This document shows positions 19,296-31,152 of a DNA stretch of 64,000 nt, piece after piece. The notes below the pieces were generated by a model, which was not told the DNA's origin, ran no database searches, and saw only the letters and a program-made list of their open reading frames with translations. The first letter of the stretch is position 1. The number at the start of each line of letters is the position of its first letter. The stretch is taken from positions 2,914,001 through 2,978,000 of the forward strand of contig JAKSGN010000003.1 in assembly GCA_024180945.1 (NCBI GenBank), in the 5' to 3' direction. This DNA comes from Macrophomina tecta (lineage: Eukaryota > Ascomycota > Dothideomycetes > Botryosphaeriales > Botryosphaeriaceae). Both the position numbers and the translations under genes were made by a program.

Positions 19296-20459
19296 ATGAA
19301 GACTGGATCTTACTCCCTGCTCGCTCTGGCAGCGGCAGCTAAGCTGGCCAGCGCCCATGCTACCGTCTACGCCGCCTGGATCAACGATGAGGACCAGGGC
19401 CTCGGCAACTCTGCCTCTGGCTACATTCGCAGCCCTCCCAACAACGACCCCATCAAGGACGTCACCTCCACTGACATGACCTGCAACGTCAACGGCGCCA
19501 CCGCTGCCGCTAAGACCCTCTCTGTCAAGTCCGGCGACAAGTTCACCTTCGAGTGGCACCACAACAACCGCGATGCCTCGGACGACATCATCGCCTCTTC
19601 CCACAAGGGTCCCATCCTGGTCTACATGGCTCCCACCGAGAAGGGCTCCGCCGGCAGCGGCTGGGTCAAGATCGCCGAGGAGGGTTACGCCGATGGCAAG
19701 TGGGCCGTCGACAACCTGATCGCCAACAAGGGCAAGCACTCTGTCACCATCCCCGACGTCCCCGCCGGCAAGTACCTGCTCCGCCCGGAGATCATCGCCC
19801 TCCACGAGGGCAACCGTGAGGGCGGCGCTCAGCTCTACATGGAGTGCGTGCAGATCGAGGTCACTTCCGATGGCGCCAACGCTCTGCCCGAGGGTGTCTC
19901 CATTCCCGGCGCCTACACCGCCACCGACGATGGTATCCTCTTCGACATCTACAGCTCTTTCACCAGCTACCCCATCCCCGGCCCGGCTGTCTGGGACGGC
20001 GCCTCCTCCTCTGGTTCCAGCTCCGGCTCCACCGGCTCTTCCTCTAGCTCCGCAGCTGTTGTCGCCGAGTCCACCCCTGCCGCCGAGACCACCGCCGCTG
20101 TTGCGCCTGCCACTACTGCGGCCGCTGAGCCCGCCGCTACCACCCCGGCTTCCTCTGCCGCCCCTGTCGTCAGCTCTGCCCCTGAGGTCTCGGAGGCTCC
20201 CGTTGCCACCAGCACCGCTTACGCCACGGAGAACGTTGTCGAGACCGCATACGCTACCGTCACTGCCACCCCTACCCCCGCCGCTGAGGCCCCCGCCGCT
20301 GAGACTCCCTCGACTGGCTCTTCCGGCGCTGTTGGCGGCGCCGTGGCCAAGTACGGCCGCTGCGGCGGTAAGGGCTACTCTGGCGCTTCCGCTTGTGCGG
20401 ATGGCTGGACTTGCAAGCAGTGGAACGACTACTACTCCCAGTGCGTCGAGAGCGCCTAA
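19296..20459 (+). CDS. AA9 lytic polysaccharide monooxygenase with C-terminal CBM1
   Basis: Single exon of 387 residues. A signal peptide ends in LASA, so mature residue 1 is His21 ([11 protein letters not shown]), the N-terminal half of the copper histidine brace. The second copper His lies in [13 protein letters not shown], and [11 protein letters not shown] carries the conserved Gln and axial Tyr of AA9. [12 protein letters not shown] is the usual conserved strand. The catalytic domain spans about residues 21-225. A Ser/Thr/Ala/Pro-rich linker of about 120 residues follows, ending in a CBM1 ([16 protein letters not shown]...QWNDYYSQC) with its four cysteines and aromatic face. The enzyme is secreted and cuts cellulose oxidatively using copper and a reductant. 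All active-site residues are present. No intron is needed. GC-rich third positions suggest high expression. Confidence 0.96.
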   Translation: MKTGSYSLLALAAAAKLASAHATVYAAWINDEDQGLGNSASGYIRSPPNNDPIKDVTSTDMTCNVNGATAAAKTLSVKSGDKFTFEWHHNNRDASDDIIASSHKGPILVYMAPTEKGSAGSGWVKIAEEGYADGKWAVDNLIANKGKHSVTIPDVPAGKYLLRPEIIALHEGNREGGAQLYMECVQIEVTSDGANALPEGVSIPGAYTATDDGILFDIYSSFTSYPIPGPAVWDGASSSGSSSGSTGSSSSSAAVVAESTPAAETTAAVAPATTAAAEPAATTPASSAAPVVSSAPEVSEAPVATSTAYATENVVETAYATVTATPTPAAEAPAAETPSTGSSGAVGGAVAKYGRCGGKGYSGASACADGWTCKQWNDYYSQCVESA

Positions 20460-22152
20460 ATGGCTTAATTGAGCATGTGGTGTTGTGGAAAAGCAGAAGT
20501 GATGGCACAGTTCACGATGTTGAATGGGATTTCTGAAAATCGGCCAACTTTGGCACTTTCTCGCCGGGTTTCCGTTGCACGGTAGCGCCGGCCAGCTTAA
20601 TCGATCTTCATTGTATATATACATAGCAAGTAACATTGGAATGCTACCTGGGTAGTCCTCCTCAGGGGGGGGGGGGGGGGCATCCGGGCTTTGACCAGAA
20701 CTTCGAGGCCCCACTTTCTTGCAGTGATTTCCCCTATATTGTTCCCTAATCCACACAGGACCAGCATCGGCAAATCAGCGTCCTCCTACTGATTGTGACA
20801 GCAGGGGCTAGGTGCTGCTAGCGCATCGGGTCGCAATGCTCCACCACATTCCTTACATGCGAACTTTTCCCGACGTGCCCATTAAGCTGCTGGGCCGTGC
20901 GGCAGGCCTTGGCGCTTAGCTTGTTGAAGGTGAAACACACGTCTTCCCCGCTCCGCTTGCCTTTTTGCCGAGCTTGGCGCGCCTGATCGCGTCATTGGCT
21001 TGGCTCGACGATAACAACGGCGCTCCTGGGCCGGACTGTGCTGATGGCGCTGCGATGGTGGGAAGGGCGGGTGTGAGCTCGGATGTAGGTGTGAAGGCGA
21101 CGGATGAGGTGAGTGTACGGCACCGATTGCCTCGCCAGGCCCGCCCATTTTCTGTGATTCCACCCGTCGCTCCGGGCGGTGGTTTCCGCCTTGCTTTTCC
21201 ACCTCGATTTAATTGCGGCGGAGCTGGTTGCGGACAGGGATGGGGCTTAGGCCCGGACCATCGCAGCGGGACTTCCTAAAGCAGCCAGGCCTTCTGTCAA
21301 ACGCAAACACGCGTATAGAACTGGAAGGCGGCAGAATACGATGTTGGTGCCTGAATCGTTGCGACAGGAAACGTGCTATTGCACAGGGGGTTGAAGCATT
21401 CATCCGGACGTGAATGGCACTGAGTTTCGCGAGAGCTTTCGCCCGGACAAATGCTTTCAATGCCCGGACAAACGCTTTCAATGCTCGGACAAATGCTTTC
21501 ACTGCCCGGGGCAAGGGCAAGTGCCATACACGCCTTGAGCATCGAACTTCATTTCCTCACTATGCAAAAAACTTTCATGGAAACCAATGGTCTTAACATA
21601 GCACCGATGAGTGGATTCAATGGGTGGCATCAACGCTTTAACGCTATCCGACGACAGTGAACGACCTTTTCCACCGTCATACTCACATTGCTGTCATTGG
21701 TCAGAGGCTGGAAATCCCTATTAGCGAATCACGCAAGAAACAAAGTGAGAAAATCTCGATTCTGGTCGTTCAGTATGGTCCGGAATCCTCGTCTACTTCA
21801 CAAGCGGTGCCACTTACGGGACTGTGTTCCAGTCACGAGACACGCCTATAATCGGACTCAAGTGGTTTTTATGGTCCTCTTTGTGGTTCATGCACCTGCT
21901 GATACCCTTTTCTCGCTTCAATTTTCTCTCACGGCCCTTCACTTTCCCTTACTTTCCTTGGCCGGTGAAACCCCACACGCCTGAGAATTGGCCCCTTCTT
22001 CTGAGTCGCGAACACTTCAATTTCGTCCCGCTCCCAGTGCCCATGACTCACTCCTCTCTTCGCTCCTGGATACGGAATACCGATAGATAACCTTGACACT
22101 CAATAATGTCACTATACGTGCCCCTTGTGCAAGGCAGCACTGTCCGCAGTCC
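20460..22152. other. intergenic with repeats
   Basis: Spacer between the AA9 gene and the NACHT gene 3' end. It holds a G-run at about 20664-20680 and the fold-back and 21-bp tandem repeats at 21384-21512. No gene recognised. Confidence 0.55.
21384..21512. repeat. fold-back repeat with three inverted 21-bp tandem units
   Basis: A left arm, CAGGGGGTTGAAGCATTC continuing through TCCGGACGTG (about 21384-21412), is followed by three tandem 21-bp units at 21444-21464, 21465-21485 and 21486-21506. Each unit is close to the reverse complement of the arm. A related arm occurs at 45739-45768 inside a protease intron. Confidence 0.6.
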
Positions 22153-25054
22153 TCACAGCTCCTGAAGATAGCTCACGACGACTGCTTTGTTTTGCTCTTG
22201 CGCGAGCTCCAACGGCGTCCGAAACTCTTTATCCTTCAAATCTCTGTCGGCACCCAGCTGGATCAACTTACGAATCATGTACGGTCGTCCGTAGTAAGCC
22301 GCTACATGCAAAGCCGTCCACTTCTTGTCTGCATCTACGACCTTATCAACGGTCCCATCAATACCAACCATGCAATCAGACAGCGTGTCGAACATGACCG
22401 GAAGTTTCCGCTTTATGGCCAGGCACAGCAGCTCTTTGACCTCAGGGTTGCCCAGTTCGGCCTTCTCCATCAACATCTTGATCACACCGGCATTCTTGTG
22501 CACCATCGCAGCTCTGAGCGTAGGCATCTCCACGACAGCACCGCGCTCGACCAACAACTCGGCGATGCGCATGCGGCGGTTGCGCACAGCTCCGCAAAGT
22601 GCGTCATTGAGTCTCTTCTGATAGGTCCTGGGGTCTTTCGCCCTGTTGTTCTGCAGACACCGGAGCAACAGCGGTCTGATGCCTTTCTCAGCAAAGTAGC
22701 GGAGACGAGAGACCTCTGGCTGCTCGCCGGCAGCGGTACGGACGAGCATGCGGAGCTGCTCGTCCGAGAACATCGTCCAGGCGAGGTCGAGGAGGTCTTC
22801 CTGTTTGCCGAGATTCGGCACTGCCCGGAGGTGTGCGTCCCAGCGCGTGGCTGCGTAGACGGATGCAGGAAGGCGTCGGACATCCTCGGCACTTCGGAGC
22901 TCGCGTAGGTAGAGGAGGCAATAGCGGGCGAGCAGGGCTTGTGCTTTCTTCTCTTCCGTTCCGAGGCCGGGCGCTATGTCGTCGCTTGCCAGAAATTCCT
23001 TGAGGTGCGGCTGGGAGAGACGGATGAATTCTCCTTTGCGCCGCGCCGCGAGAGGTCCTGTACTCTCTACTGCTGCCGCAAGAACGTTGTCTTTCTCCGC
23101 GATGCTGAATTCGTCGGAAAGGCCATCCTCATCAATGCTGTACATTTCCACCAGATTTAGGCAGCACTCAAGCACGTCATCGGCGTCTCGAAGCCTCTCG
23201 TCCTCGTTGAATCCGTTTGCTTCGTCGGTGGCGAGGAGGTCTCGCAATTCAGTGGCAGATAGAGGACGCTCTGCGTAACAGAGCCATTGCAAGGCACGGA
23301 TGGCGTAAGTCCGGTACGCGTCACCGGCTAGGACGTTCTTCAAAAGAGTGTTGTACGACTCCCTCGTGCTCTTTGGGAGCCTTTGGAGGGCTTCTCGAAG
23401 TTTGATGCGGGTCCGATACTGCTTCAGTTCATTGATGCAGTTTGCTACTAAGCTGAACCTGTTCGTGCTTTCTGATCAACAAACATCAAAGTGACTAAAG
23501 TTGCGGTTCGCGGCGTATGAATTACACTTACGTTCCACATGCTCTGTCGTTGAGACGCTGCTTCATTTCTTGTTGGTCATCCATCGACCACTTGCACAGA
23601 TTGGCATCGTTTTCCACCTGGTGGGTGATGTATCTTCTAATATCCTCTTCCAACTCTTTACGACCGTCCAATTCAATCGCAGATGTTTCATGACTCGCAA
23701 AGAAGTCCGAGCTAGGAGAGACATCTGGGCTTAGCACCAGAAAGCTCAAATTTGATGCGGAGCTGCAGAGCTCCCGAAGCCAATTCAATTCACCTTCCCC
23801 AGACTCGTCCGCCAATCCGTCGATAACCACGAAAACGTGGCCGAACTGCCGGATCATTGCCTCGCTTGCCCCAACGAACTCTCCGTACATTTCTTCAAAA
23901 CTATCTTGCATCTCGTCGTCGAGGTTCAAGACTTCTCGGGGAATGTCGCTCAATTGTTCCAATGATTGTTTGACGATGGACCGAAGGATAGTTTCCGACT
24001 GACTGCGTTTGGAGTCCGAGTCCTCGAGGAACGCATGAATGACGGCGTTTCCAGCATCTTTGCGGCTATGTAGCCAGCGGACAACGGTGCGACTGAGATG
24101 CCGTCAGTTATAATATGGTACCCATTACGAACGCGAGATTCCAAAAGACTCACCAAAGTGTTGACTTTCCGCATCCAGCTATGAGCAGGTCAATATCAGA
24201 TAGGCCAGAAAAGCCACTGTACGAGGGGAATACGAACGCTTTCCACTGACCCACAGAACCATGCCCGGATGCTCAACCCAGTCCACAAAGTCCCTATGCT
24301 CGAGGAACCAGTCGTTTGTACCCGGAGAGCGCCTGTATCGGGCATCATCCTTGAATGCCGTAGCAACGCCTGGAACGTTAAGCCTGTGCAGGATACGCTC
24401 CCGACTGCCCCGCTTCGCTATGGTGTTGACCTGATTCTCGATGCGTCCAATGCCTTGTGCCATGACGCTATTGCTCATCAGCTGACATCCATGCGCTCAA
24501 TTCGCGGGCATTACATACGCCGTATCTCCCACCAGTGCTGCAATCAAAGCTTGCCGCAGACGCGCCAACTCATGCACGTATTCCTCGAGCTCTCCCTTCT
24601 TGAACGGCCAAACGGCAGCCCGCCTGACATTCTCCCACCACGCGGGATCCGTCGTCTTCTTCAAGCTCTCTTGGAAGCGCAACCACTTCCCATGCTTGGT
24701 CGCTTTCTTGTCATCATCTTTCTCCTTCCTCCCGTCCTCCATCTTTCCCTCAACCCTGTCCCCACCTCCATCACCTCCACTCCCAACCTCAAACTTCCTA
24801 TAAAGCTGCGCCATGACGTCCGTCAGCTCACTCATCAGCGGATGCTCGCCGCCCACGACATCCCGCGTCGCACTGAGTCCGCTGGCGTCACGCTGCAGCG
24901 CCGCGTCGACGCTCTCGATCGTGCCGCGCGAGTAGGCGATTTCGCGCAGCAACTTCTTCTTGTCTTCATCGTGGCCCTTTGCGCAGCGGATGTACTGGAT
25001 GAGGGCCTGGGTCGCTTGGATGGCGAGAGGGACGGCGAGGCCTGCGATATCCAT
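22153..25054 (-). CDS. STAND/NLR-like protein: N-terminal helical domain, NACHT NTPase, ankyrin repeats
   Basis: Five exons on the minus strand (25054-24519, 24473-24238, 24178-24154, 24092-23532, 23458-22153) join in frame to 887 residues. Residues 1 to about 180 form a helical domain starting MDIAGLAVPLAIQATQALIQYI, like the fungal N-terminal domain of STAND proteins. The NACHT P-loop, WVSGKPGCGKSTL, is assembled from three exons; its core is encoded by the 25-nt exon 24154-24178. Walker B is HVFVVIDGLADES. A winged-helix-like region follows (AIRALQWLCYAERPLSATELRDLL). The C terminus has at least three ankyrin-like units, the clearest being WTALHVAAYYGRPYMIRKLIQLGAD. Such proteins act as intracellular sensors in heterokaryon incompatibility and defence. 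Intron 2 has a weak donor GTTCGT and intron 1 an acceptor GATGAG, so those two joins are the least certain. Confidence 0.82.
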
Positions 25055-25715
25055 GCTTTGTGGGGTGGTGGTGGGGGGGAAGATCCCGGTTGTCGGGGAG
25101 GAGCAACGCGAGAGTGCGGAGAAACGAGCGGGAGGATAGGCCTTCCTTCTCTGCACACGAATGTCAAGGGAGATTCAGAGGGCCCTCCTGGCCATATATG
25201 CCCAGCCCAAGCCCGCAACTCAGTCGCACGGAAGCGGGGCTCGAAAAAAACCAAACATACCTACTCAGCGCTTCTGCACAGCTGCGCGTAAGCACTTCTG
25301 GCCCTACTTTTACACTAAATTCTCTTGGGGAGCATAAGAACTGGCACGCTGAAGCCTTACGATTGGTTCGAGGGAACGATCCAACCGTCCTGATCTACGG
25401 GTGGGACGCCCTATCGCAGCCACCTGTGACGTCAACCGTAAGCCGCCCCCACGCGTATTACTGTTGGACGATATAGGAGAAACAGCAAAGGGAAAGGAGC
25501 TTTACTCTGCTGACGCAAGTTTGATGCTTGGATCAAGCACTCTAGATGGCAGCGTAGAGTTGGTCTCTTGTCAACAGGTTGTGCGTTTCAATGCACCGTC
25601 ATTGGCATTGACCTTAGTCCCGGCCGCATATTTTGCAAAGCACAATTATCGTGCTCGTTTTGAGCTCAAAGAGACATCTATACAATCCTACCTGACCTTT
25701 TTCTCCCTCTGACCC
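25055..25715. other. upstream of the NACHT gene
   Basis: Spacer between two tandem minus-strand genes; it should hold the NACHT promoter and the DPP IV terminator. No gene seen. Confidence 0.5.
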
Positions 25716-28037
25716 CTACACAACAATCTTCCTCCGGCTCCACTGATGCACCTCCTCCCCCTCCCCCGGCACCCTGATCTTCTCCTCATAGATGCGCTTC
25801 GTCAGCAGTTTGTACAAAAACGCGCTATCCCCGTTGTACCTGATATTATGATCGCTATCCGTAAACCACTGGCTATCAAACTTATCCGGGCCGACGCCCT
25901 CACCAATCAGGACGTCTGCCAGCACAGCAGAGTGTTGGAAATGCACATTATCATCGCCGAGGCCATGCGTGATCAAAAACCCGCCCTCTATATTCTTAAA
26001 TCCAGCCGTCTTCCGCACAGCCGTGTTATTGTAGCCGGCGGCGTTGAGGGCGTACGTCTTCATGTAGCGCTCGGTGTACATGCTGTCATAGAAGCGCCAG
26101 TCGGTGACGGGCGCGGTGATAAGGCCGAGGGTGAAGACGCCGCTGTCGAGCTCAACGACCTTGGAGCTGAGGTAACCGCCGAACGACCAGCCCCAGATGG
26201 CGACGTGATCCGGGTCCGCCCACTCGTTCTGCAGGATCTGCTGCGCCGCCCACACCTGGTCTTCGGCCTCGAGCGTCCCGAGCTGCTTGGTGACGAGCGC
26301 GCGGAAGGCGCGGCCCTTGTAGCCCGTGCCGCGGTTGTCGACGACCCATTGCACGTATTCGAGCTCTGGGTCTGAGGAAATGTAGGCGTTCCAGTTGAGG
26401 GCCTTCCATGTCTTGGGGACCTGCTGCGCGCCGGGTCCGCCATAGGGATTGAAGAGGACGGGATACTTCTTGGAAGGGTCGAAGTTCGCGGGGAGGCGCT
26501 GCATCACGTTGAGCTTCTCGCCGGAGGGATGGTCGAGCTCGAGCCAGGAGATGGCCGGGAGCTTGTACTCGTTGATTCGGGCGTAAAAGGCGGCGTTGTC
26601 GACAAGGGTGCGAAGGGGCGTGGTGCTGTTAATGGCGTAGAGCTCCTGGTACGGCACATCAGGGCCCTGGTAGGAAAGGGAGTAGTATGAACCGCCGGAA
26701 GAGAATGAGGCGGACCAGTAGCCGGCAACGGTGTCATCGACTAGAGGCGTCTTCTTGAAGGTCTTGTAAGAGACAGAGTAAAGGTGGGACTCGGTGCTGT
26801 GGTGCTCGGTTGAGGTGTAGTAGACCAGGCTGCGCTCGGTGTCGACCTTCAAGATTGAGCGAACCTCCCACTCGCCACTAGTGAGCGGGATTGCGGAGCC
26901 ACCGTTGACGGGGTAGAGGTAGATGTGGGTCCAGCCGGAGAGATCAGAAAGATCGAGGTAATAAGTTCCGTTAGTGCCATTGCCGGCCGCAGCCCCAACG
27001 TAAGTAATGGCAAGGTTGTTGTCGAGCCAACCCTCATCCTCTGAGCGCTCACGCACCACGGAGGTGGACCCAGAGTTAACATCGACATTGACAACCTTCT
27101 CCGAATCCTGAACTCTGTTATAAGCCCGGAATAGCACGTTGGAGTGGTCATCTGTAACCCAAGCGACTTCGCCAACGATCAAGTCATCCGCAGGGAAGGC
27201 ATCAATCGGGATGGCAGTGATCTCTGCAGAGGCAACATCCAGTAGGTTGAAGGCAACCGTCGGGTTGGTTGCGTCAACTTTGGGATATCTGAGCTCCAAC
27301 TCGCGCGGGTAAGAGTTTCCGTACTGGGTATTATCCATGTAATATGGCACGCGGAAGGTAGGGACACCGGTCTCGTTGAAGCTGAGATAGGCGATCTTCT
27401 GGCCGTCAGGACTCCACCAGAGCGCGTACCGATCGCCCAAAATCTCTTCCTCCATGACCCAGTCGGGAACAGCGTTAAAGGTGTCGGGGTCACCATCAGA
27501 AGTTATGCGCGTGATTTCGCCGTCTCGCCAGATGTAGAGATCATTTCCACGGACGAAAGCAATTGCATCGCCATTGGGGTCCCACTCGGCGTACTGGATG
27601 TCGCCCACCTGATCCGAAACCAGGGGATCAAGACTGCCGGAGGCGATATCGAGAATGAAGTAGTCGGCGAAATAAGAATGGCGGTATTGTTTGGTGTAAT
27701 TGGTCGCCCAGAGCACACGAGTCAAGTCGGAGCTGATCCAGTAGTCCCAGTAGTCGGCGGGCACTTGCTCGGCGGCAACAAAGGTCTCATTCTCGCCGGT
27801 GACGGCGTTTGCCAAGATCAGCGAGCCGTCGTCCCCAGCGTAGATGTATTGCCCGTCCACGTCGCTAGCCACCCATGCCAAGGAGATGGAAGAGGGAGAG
27901 AGCCTGGCGGGGACTGTTTCGTTGAATGTCAGGAGCCTTGTGCCATTTCCGGTTGGGGGAGTGGTGCCACGAGGCGGGAAGATTGCGTCCACGCCAACGG
28001 CGGCGGCGAGGGCAGCCAACAATAGAGCAGGCTGCAT
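25716..28037 (-). CDS. secreted dipeptidyl-peptidase IV (serine peptidase S9B)
   Basis: Single exon of 773 residues, the usual length of secreted fungal DPP IV. A signal peptide ([18 protein letters not shown]) precedes a beta-propeller of about 460 residues with [21 protein letters not shown], the Glu-Glu motif that binds the substrate amino end. The alpha/beta-hydrolase domain holds the nucleophile near residue 618 in WGWSFGGY, Asp near 694 in [10 protein letters not shown] and His near 730 in SDHNIRYN. Several NxT/NxS sites occur (NGT, NTTAV), as expected for a secreted glycoprotein. It removes X-Pro and X-Ala dipeptides from peptides outside the cell, working with endoproteases such as the subtilase at 45 kb. 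A TATAAA lies about 100 bases before the start. Confidence 0.95.
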   Translation of the reverse strand: MQPALLLAALAAAVGVDAIFPPRGTTPPTGNGTRLLTFNETVPARLSPSSISLAWVASDVDGQYIYAGDDGSLILANAVTGENETFVAAEQVPADYWDYWISSDLTRVLWATNYTKQYRHSYFADYFILDIASGSLDPLVSDQVGDIQYAEWDPNGDAIAFVRGNDLYIWRDGEITRITSDGDPDTFNAVPDWVMEEEILGDRYALWWSPDGQKIAYLSFNETGVPTFRVPYYMDNTQYGNSYPRELELRYPKVDATNPTVAFNLLDVASAEITAIPIDAFPADDLIVGEVAWVTDDHSNVLFRAYNRVQDSEKVVNVDVNSGSTSVVRERSEDEGWLDNNLAITYVGAAAGNGTNGTYYLDLSDLSGWTHIYLYPVNGGSAIPLTSGEWEVRSILKVDTERSLVYYTSTEHHSTESHLYSVSYKTFKKTPLVDDTVAGYWSASFSSGGSYYSLSYQGPDVPYQELYAINSTTPLRTLVDNAAFYARINEYKLPAISWLELDHPSGEKLNVMQRLPANFDPSKKYPVLFNPYGGPGAQQVPKTWKALNWNAYISSDPELEYVQWVVDNRGTGYKGRAFRALVTKQLGTLEAEDQVWAAQQILQNEWADPDHVAIWGWSFGGYLSSKVVELDSGVFTLGLITAPVTDWRFYDSMYTERYMKTYALNAAGYNNTAVRKTAGFKNIEGGFLITHGLGDDNVHFQHSAVLADVLIGEGVGPDKFDSQWFTDSDHNIRYNGDSAFLYKLLTKRIYEEKIRVPGEGEEVHQWSRRKIVV

Positions 28038-29150
28038 GGCGGTGAGCCCGAGACCTAGGCCAAGCGAGGGAGTGGAGTAGAACCGTGGAGCAGCGGGAGA
28101 GGGCTGGGGCGGAGCAGTTCAGCAGTGCTCATTTTATAGACACTGCACACGGCCTCGAGCCCAGCGATGGTCGCGCAAATCTCGCCATCATCTGCAGTCT
28201 TGCGCAGCGATAGATTTGCGGACTGCTTGGCGCATGTCCTGAAGAGGAAGCTGTCAACATTTTAGCGGCTTGGTCGACGGGACACGGGGCGGCGAGGCGA
28301 GTAGGCGCACTGTGGCCAGCCGGGGATTCAGTCGGTTTAGAGAAACTGGCGGATTGGCCGAGTACGAGCGTCGCGGACTGGGTCTTGTGGCATATGATTA
28401 CGCAGGATGAGAAGCGGTGCATAGGTAGTGCGGACAAAGCAGGCTACTAACACGCCGCCATCCATGCAGGAACACCGAGCGGATGCGAAGTCGTGGCCGG
28501 TTGAGCGGCCGCGTGCCGTTCAAGGCCGACCATCCGCTTATCAGCTACCCTGTCATTCTTCCGGGGCTCTGGTGCCAAGAGAATGATTGACACCATTATG
28601 CAAGGGACCATCGACTGTCGCTCTCCTGGACGCCGTCCGTGTCAGGAGTAGTGCAACCTCAACGAGCGGCATATTCTTATTTCATGTGCGCGCCACGACC
28701 TCACCATGTCCTGGAAGATAGAGTCGTGTGTGGTGAAAGGGTGGATAACAACACGGAAAGATGTCCACAAATAATCCAAGTCAGTGCATCAACCCTCTGA
28801 ACCCAAGGTATTGCTGTAGTGTCGTGGTAAACTCAACAGTCATGAACTAAGACCAGCCCTCCGAAAATTCGTTATAACTCATGACGCCTCCACGCACACA
28901 CTCATGCATCAGGTGGCACTCGTTCTTTGGTATCAATGGGTATCAATGCTAGCGAAACTCAACAGGATAAGCCAAACAAAGGTATCGTGGCCCGTTTGTC
29001 CAATAAACGACTCAACCCCCGCAGGAAAGAAAAAACGCCGGGGATATCTCTTGCAGAATACCAACACAAAGGAATCCGCACTACGGTCATTCTCCCTCCC
29101 ATCACTCATCCCTACTTTAGCACCCATCACACTCGCTCTTCCAAGCTGCT
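28038..29150. other. intergenic, DPP IV promoter
   Basis: Promoter of DPP IV and the 3' flank of the next minus-strand gene. No other gene recognised. Confidence 0.5.
28133..28138 (-). promoter_or_regulatory. TATA box of the DPP IV gene
   Basis: TATAAA on the minus strand, 101 bases before the ATG at 28037. Confidence 0.6.
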
Positions 29151-30200
29151 TCAACGCCTATCCGCCATCTCAGCCGCCTCCCCATTCAACGGCGGCGGCA
29201 GCACATGTGCTCCCCTCCCCGTCGACGGGTGACTCGGCGGCAGTAATCCCACCGGCGCCGGGCTGACTGACGGATGTGGTGGCGGCATCACGTACCCCGC
29301 ATTCAAAGGGCTATGCGGGCTCGTCGCGCCGACCGAGTTGGGCGAGAAGTACTCGGTAGCCTGCTGGTACCGCTGCTGCTGGGCCGGTATAGGGATGTTC
29401 TTGAGCTCCTGGGCGCGTGGCGCGTAGGCCTCGGTGTACCCGGCCTGGTCGTAGGCGGTTATGGGGGCGGGCGTGCCATCGTAAGGTGCGTAGTGGGCCT
29501 GGCCATATGCTTGCGCGGATAACTGGTTGGTCGGGTTGGCCGTGGGAGCGTAGGCGCCGCCGGTGCGGCGGATGCGCCGGTCGCGGTGGAAGATAATGGA
29601 GGCGTAGATGAGGAGGCCGAGGTAGAGGAGGCTGTGCGCGGGAAGGTCAGTTTCAACTTTATCTCCCCTTTTTTTTTTTTAAAAAAAAAAAAAAAAGACA
29701 AGAGAAAATGAGACTTTTGGAGAGTGCAAGTTGAGGGGATCTTACAAGCACACGATTGAGAAGATGGGCACAAAAGCGCGGCCGTAGCTTGCGTTGCCGA
29801 TGAAGATGAGGATGATGATGACGGTCCACCAAGTTGTTTGGAGCACATTGATGATCAAGAAGGTGCGCGGGCTCAAGTTGTGGCGAGCGGCTTGGATCAT
29901 GGAGTAGACGTCGAGAAGGAACGAGACAGCGAAAATGCCCATGTAAACGCCAACAATGCTGTCTGTAGGTCAGCGACGAGAGCTACCCTAGAATTGGTGG
30001 CTTTGGACGCACGCTTTGGCAGTTTTTATTCCACCATCATTAGAGTCGTTATAGGGAGTGTCGACTGCGTCGGCGTTGATGGTGGCGAGGATGACAGCGT
30101 AGGTGGCAATGATCAGGAGTGTGAGAAGGTCACGGAGGATCCAGAAAGGAAGTAGGACGCGCTTCTTCCAAGGTGAAGTGTCCGAGGTATAACGCGCCAT
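29151..30200 (-). CDS. four-helix membrane protein of unknown function with disordered C tail
   Basis: Exons 30200-30013, 29958-29746 and 29631-29151 join in frame to 293 residues. The N-terminal half has four hydrophobic segments: FWILRDLLTLLIIATYAVILATI, VGVYMGIFAVSFLLDVYSMI, FLIINVLQTTWWTVIIILIFI, and the one formed across the second intron (FVPIFSIVC joined to FLLYLGLLIYASIIF). A basic stop-transfer HRDRRIRR follows. The remaining 140 residues are disordered, rich in Pro, Tyr, Ala and Gln, with YAP/AYG-like elements. The topology places the tail in the cytosol. The layout resembles uncharacterised fungal membrane proteins with Pro-rich tails; no enzymatic motif is visible. The second intron is 114 nt and contains an adjoining T-run and A-run. 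Confidence 0.75.
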
Positions 30201-31152
30201 GATTCCTTCGATGCTGAGATTTCAAGAATAGCAATGGAGTGTGTGAACGTTTGAAGCGGTGCGATTGCGCGAGATGTCGAGTCGTAGCAGCGCCTTCGCG
30301 GGGAAAGGTGTAACGTCTGAGCAGGAAGTGCAATGAAAAGAAAAATTTCCGGGAAATCACGCACGACATATAAGGAAGCCACCGCAGGAATCATGTTCCA
30401 TAGCCTGCATCCCAGTGTGGCTGCGGCTGAGCTGTCTCAATCGCCCTGTCCCATGCCGCTCAGCCTCTCAGGTTCCAGGCTGCCAGGCACCACCGCAGCC
30501 TGCCAGCGTCGCTTCCGTACGCTAATCTCAAAAAGCGCCGGAAATAGCATGCGGATTGCCCAAATCAAGCAAGCGCTCGATATCAGACGCTATACCGAGC
30601 GGGGCCCTGCAAAAATGCTGTCGTGCTACTGGTCAACAAGCGCGTAGGATTTGGGGGCCGATTTTGCTTCGCGCTGTCACGCCTCTTGGCAGCCCCGTTG
30701 ATCCCTACACAGCCCTTCATACTGCGGAACTGTGTCGGGAGATGATGTAGTCCACTTGCTGGGGCTGTGTTAAGCATTGCTTGTCCTTTGTCTGAGGTGG
30801 GCATTTGCATGTCTGTTGCTGCGTGGGATAGAGGTGCATGGAATGACGACAGCATCATCTTTTGGACGAGAGATAGAGAGATAGAGAGTTAGTGATTTAC
30901 CGGAAGAAAAGTAATCGCCTGACGTAAAGACAAAAGAAATACAGGTGTGAGAAGAGGGCATCGCGGTGGAAAGAAGTGCAGCCAGCAATCCCTCCCCTCC
31001 ATAGGTCCGAAAATCACCATATCAACGCCAATTGAGCCCAAGACAACCGTGCTTCCGTGCGGTTCAATGTGAGCATGTAGGGAATGCAGCACCTGCGACC
31101 AGGTGTAATGGGATATTATGTCAATAGGCCCGAATCAAATCACAGGCCAGGA
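30201..31152. other. intergenic, no gene seen
   Basis: Spacer between two minus-strand genes. A GATAGA-type microsatellite lies near 30869-30890. Confidence 0.5.

Noticed and set aside
25365..25395. GGTTCGA followed by TCCAACC, a possible second interrupted T arm
   Set aside because: Only a short palindrome; no acceptor stem, D arm or anticodon arm around it and no GTAAG/CTAAC signals.
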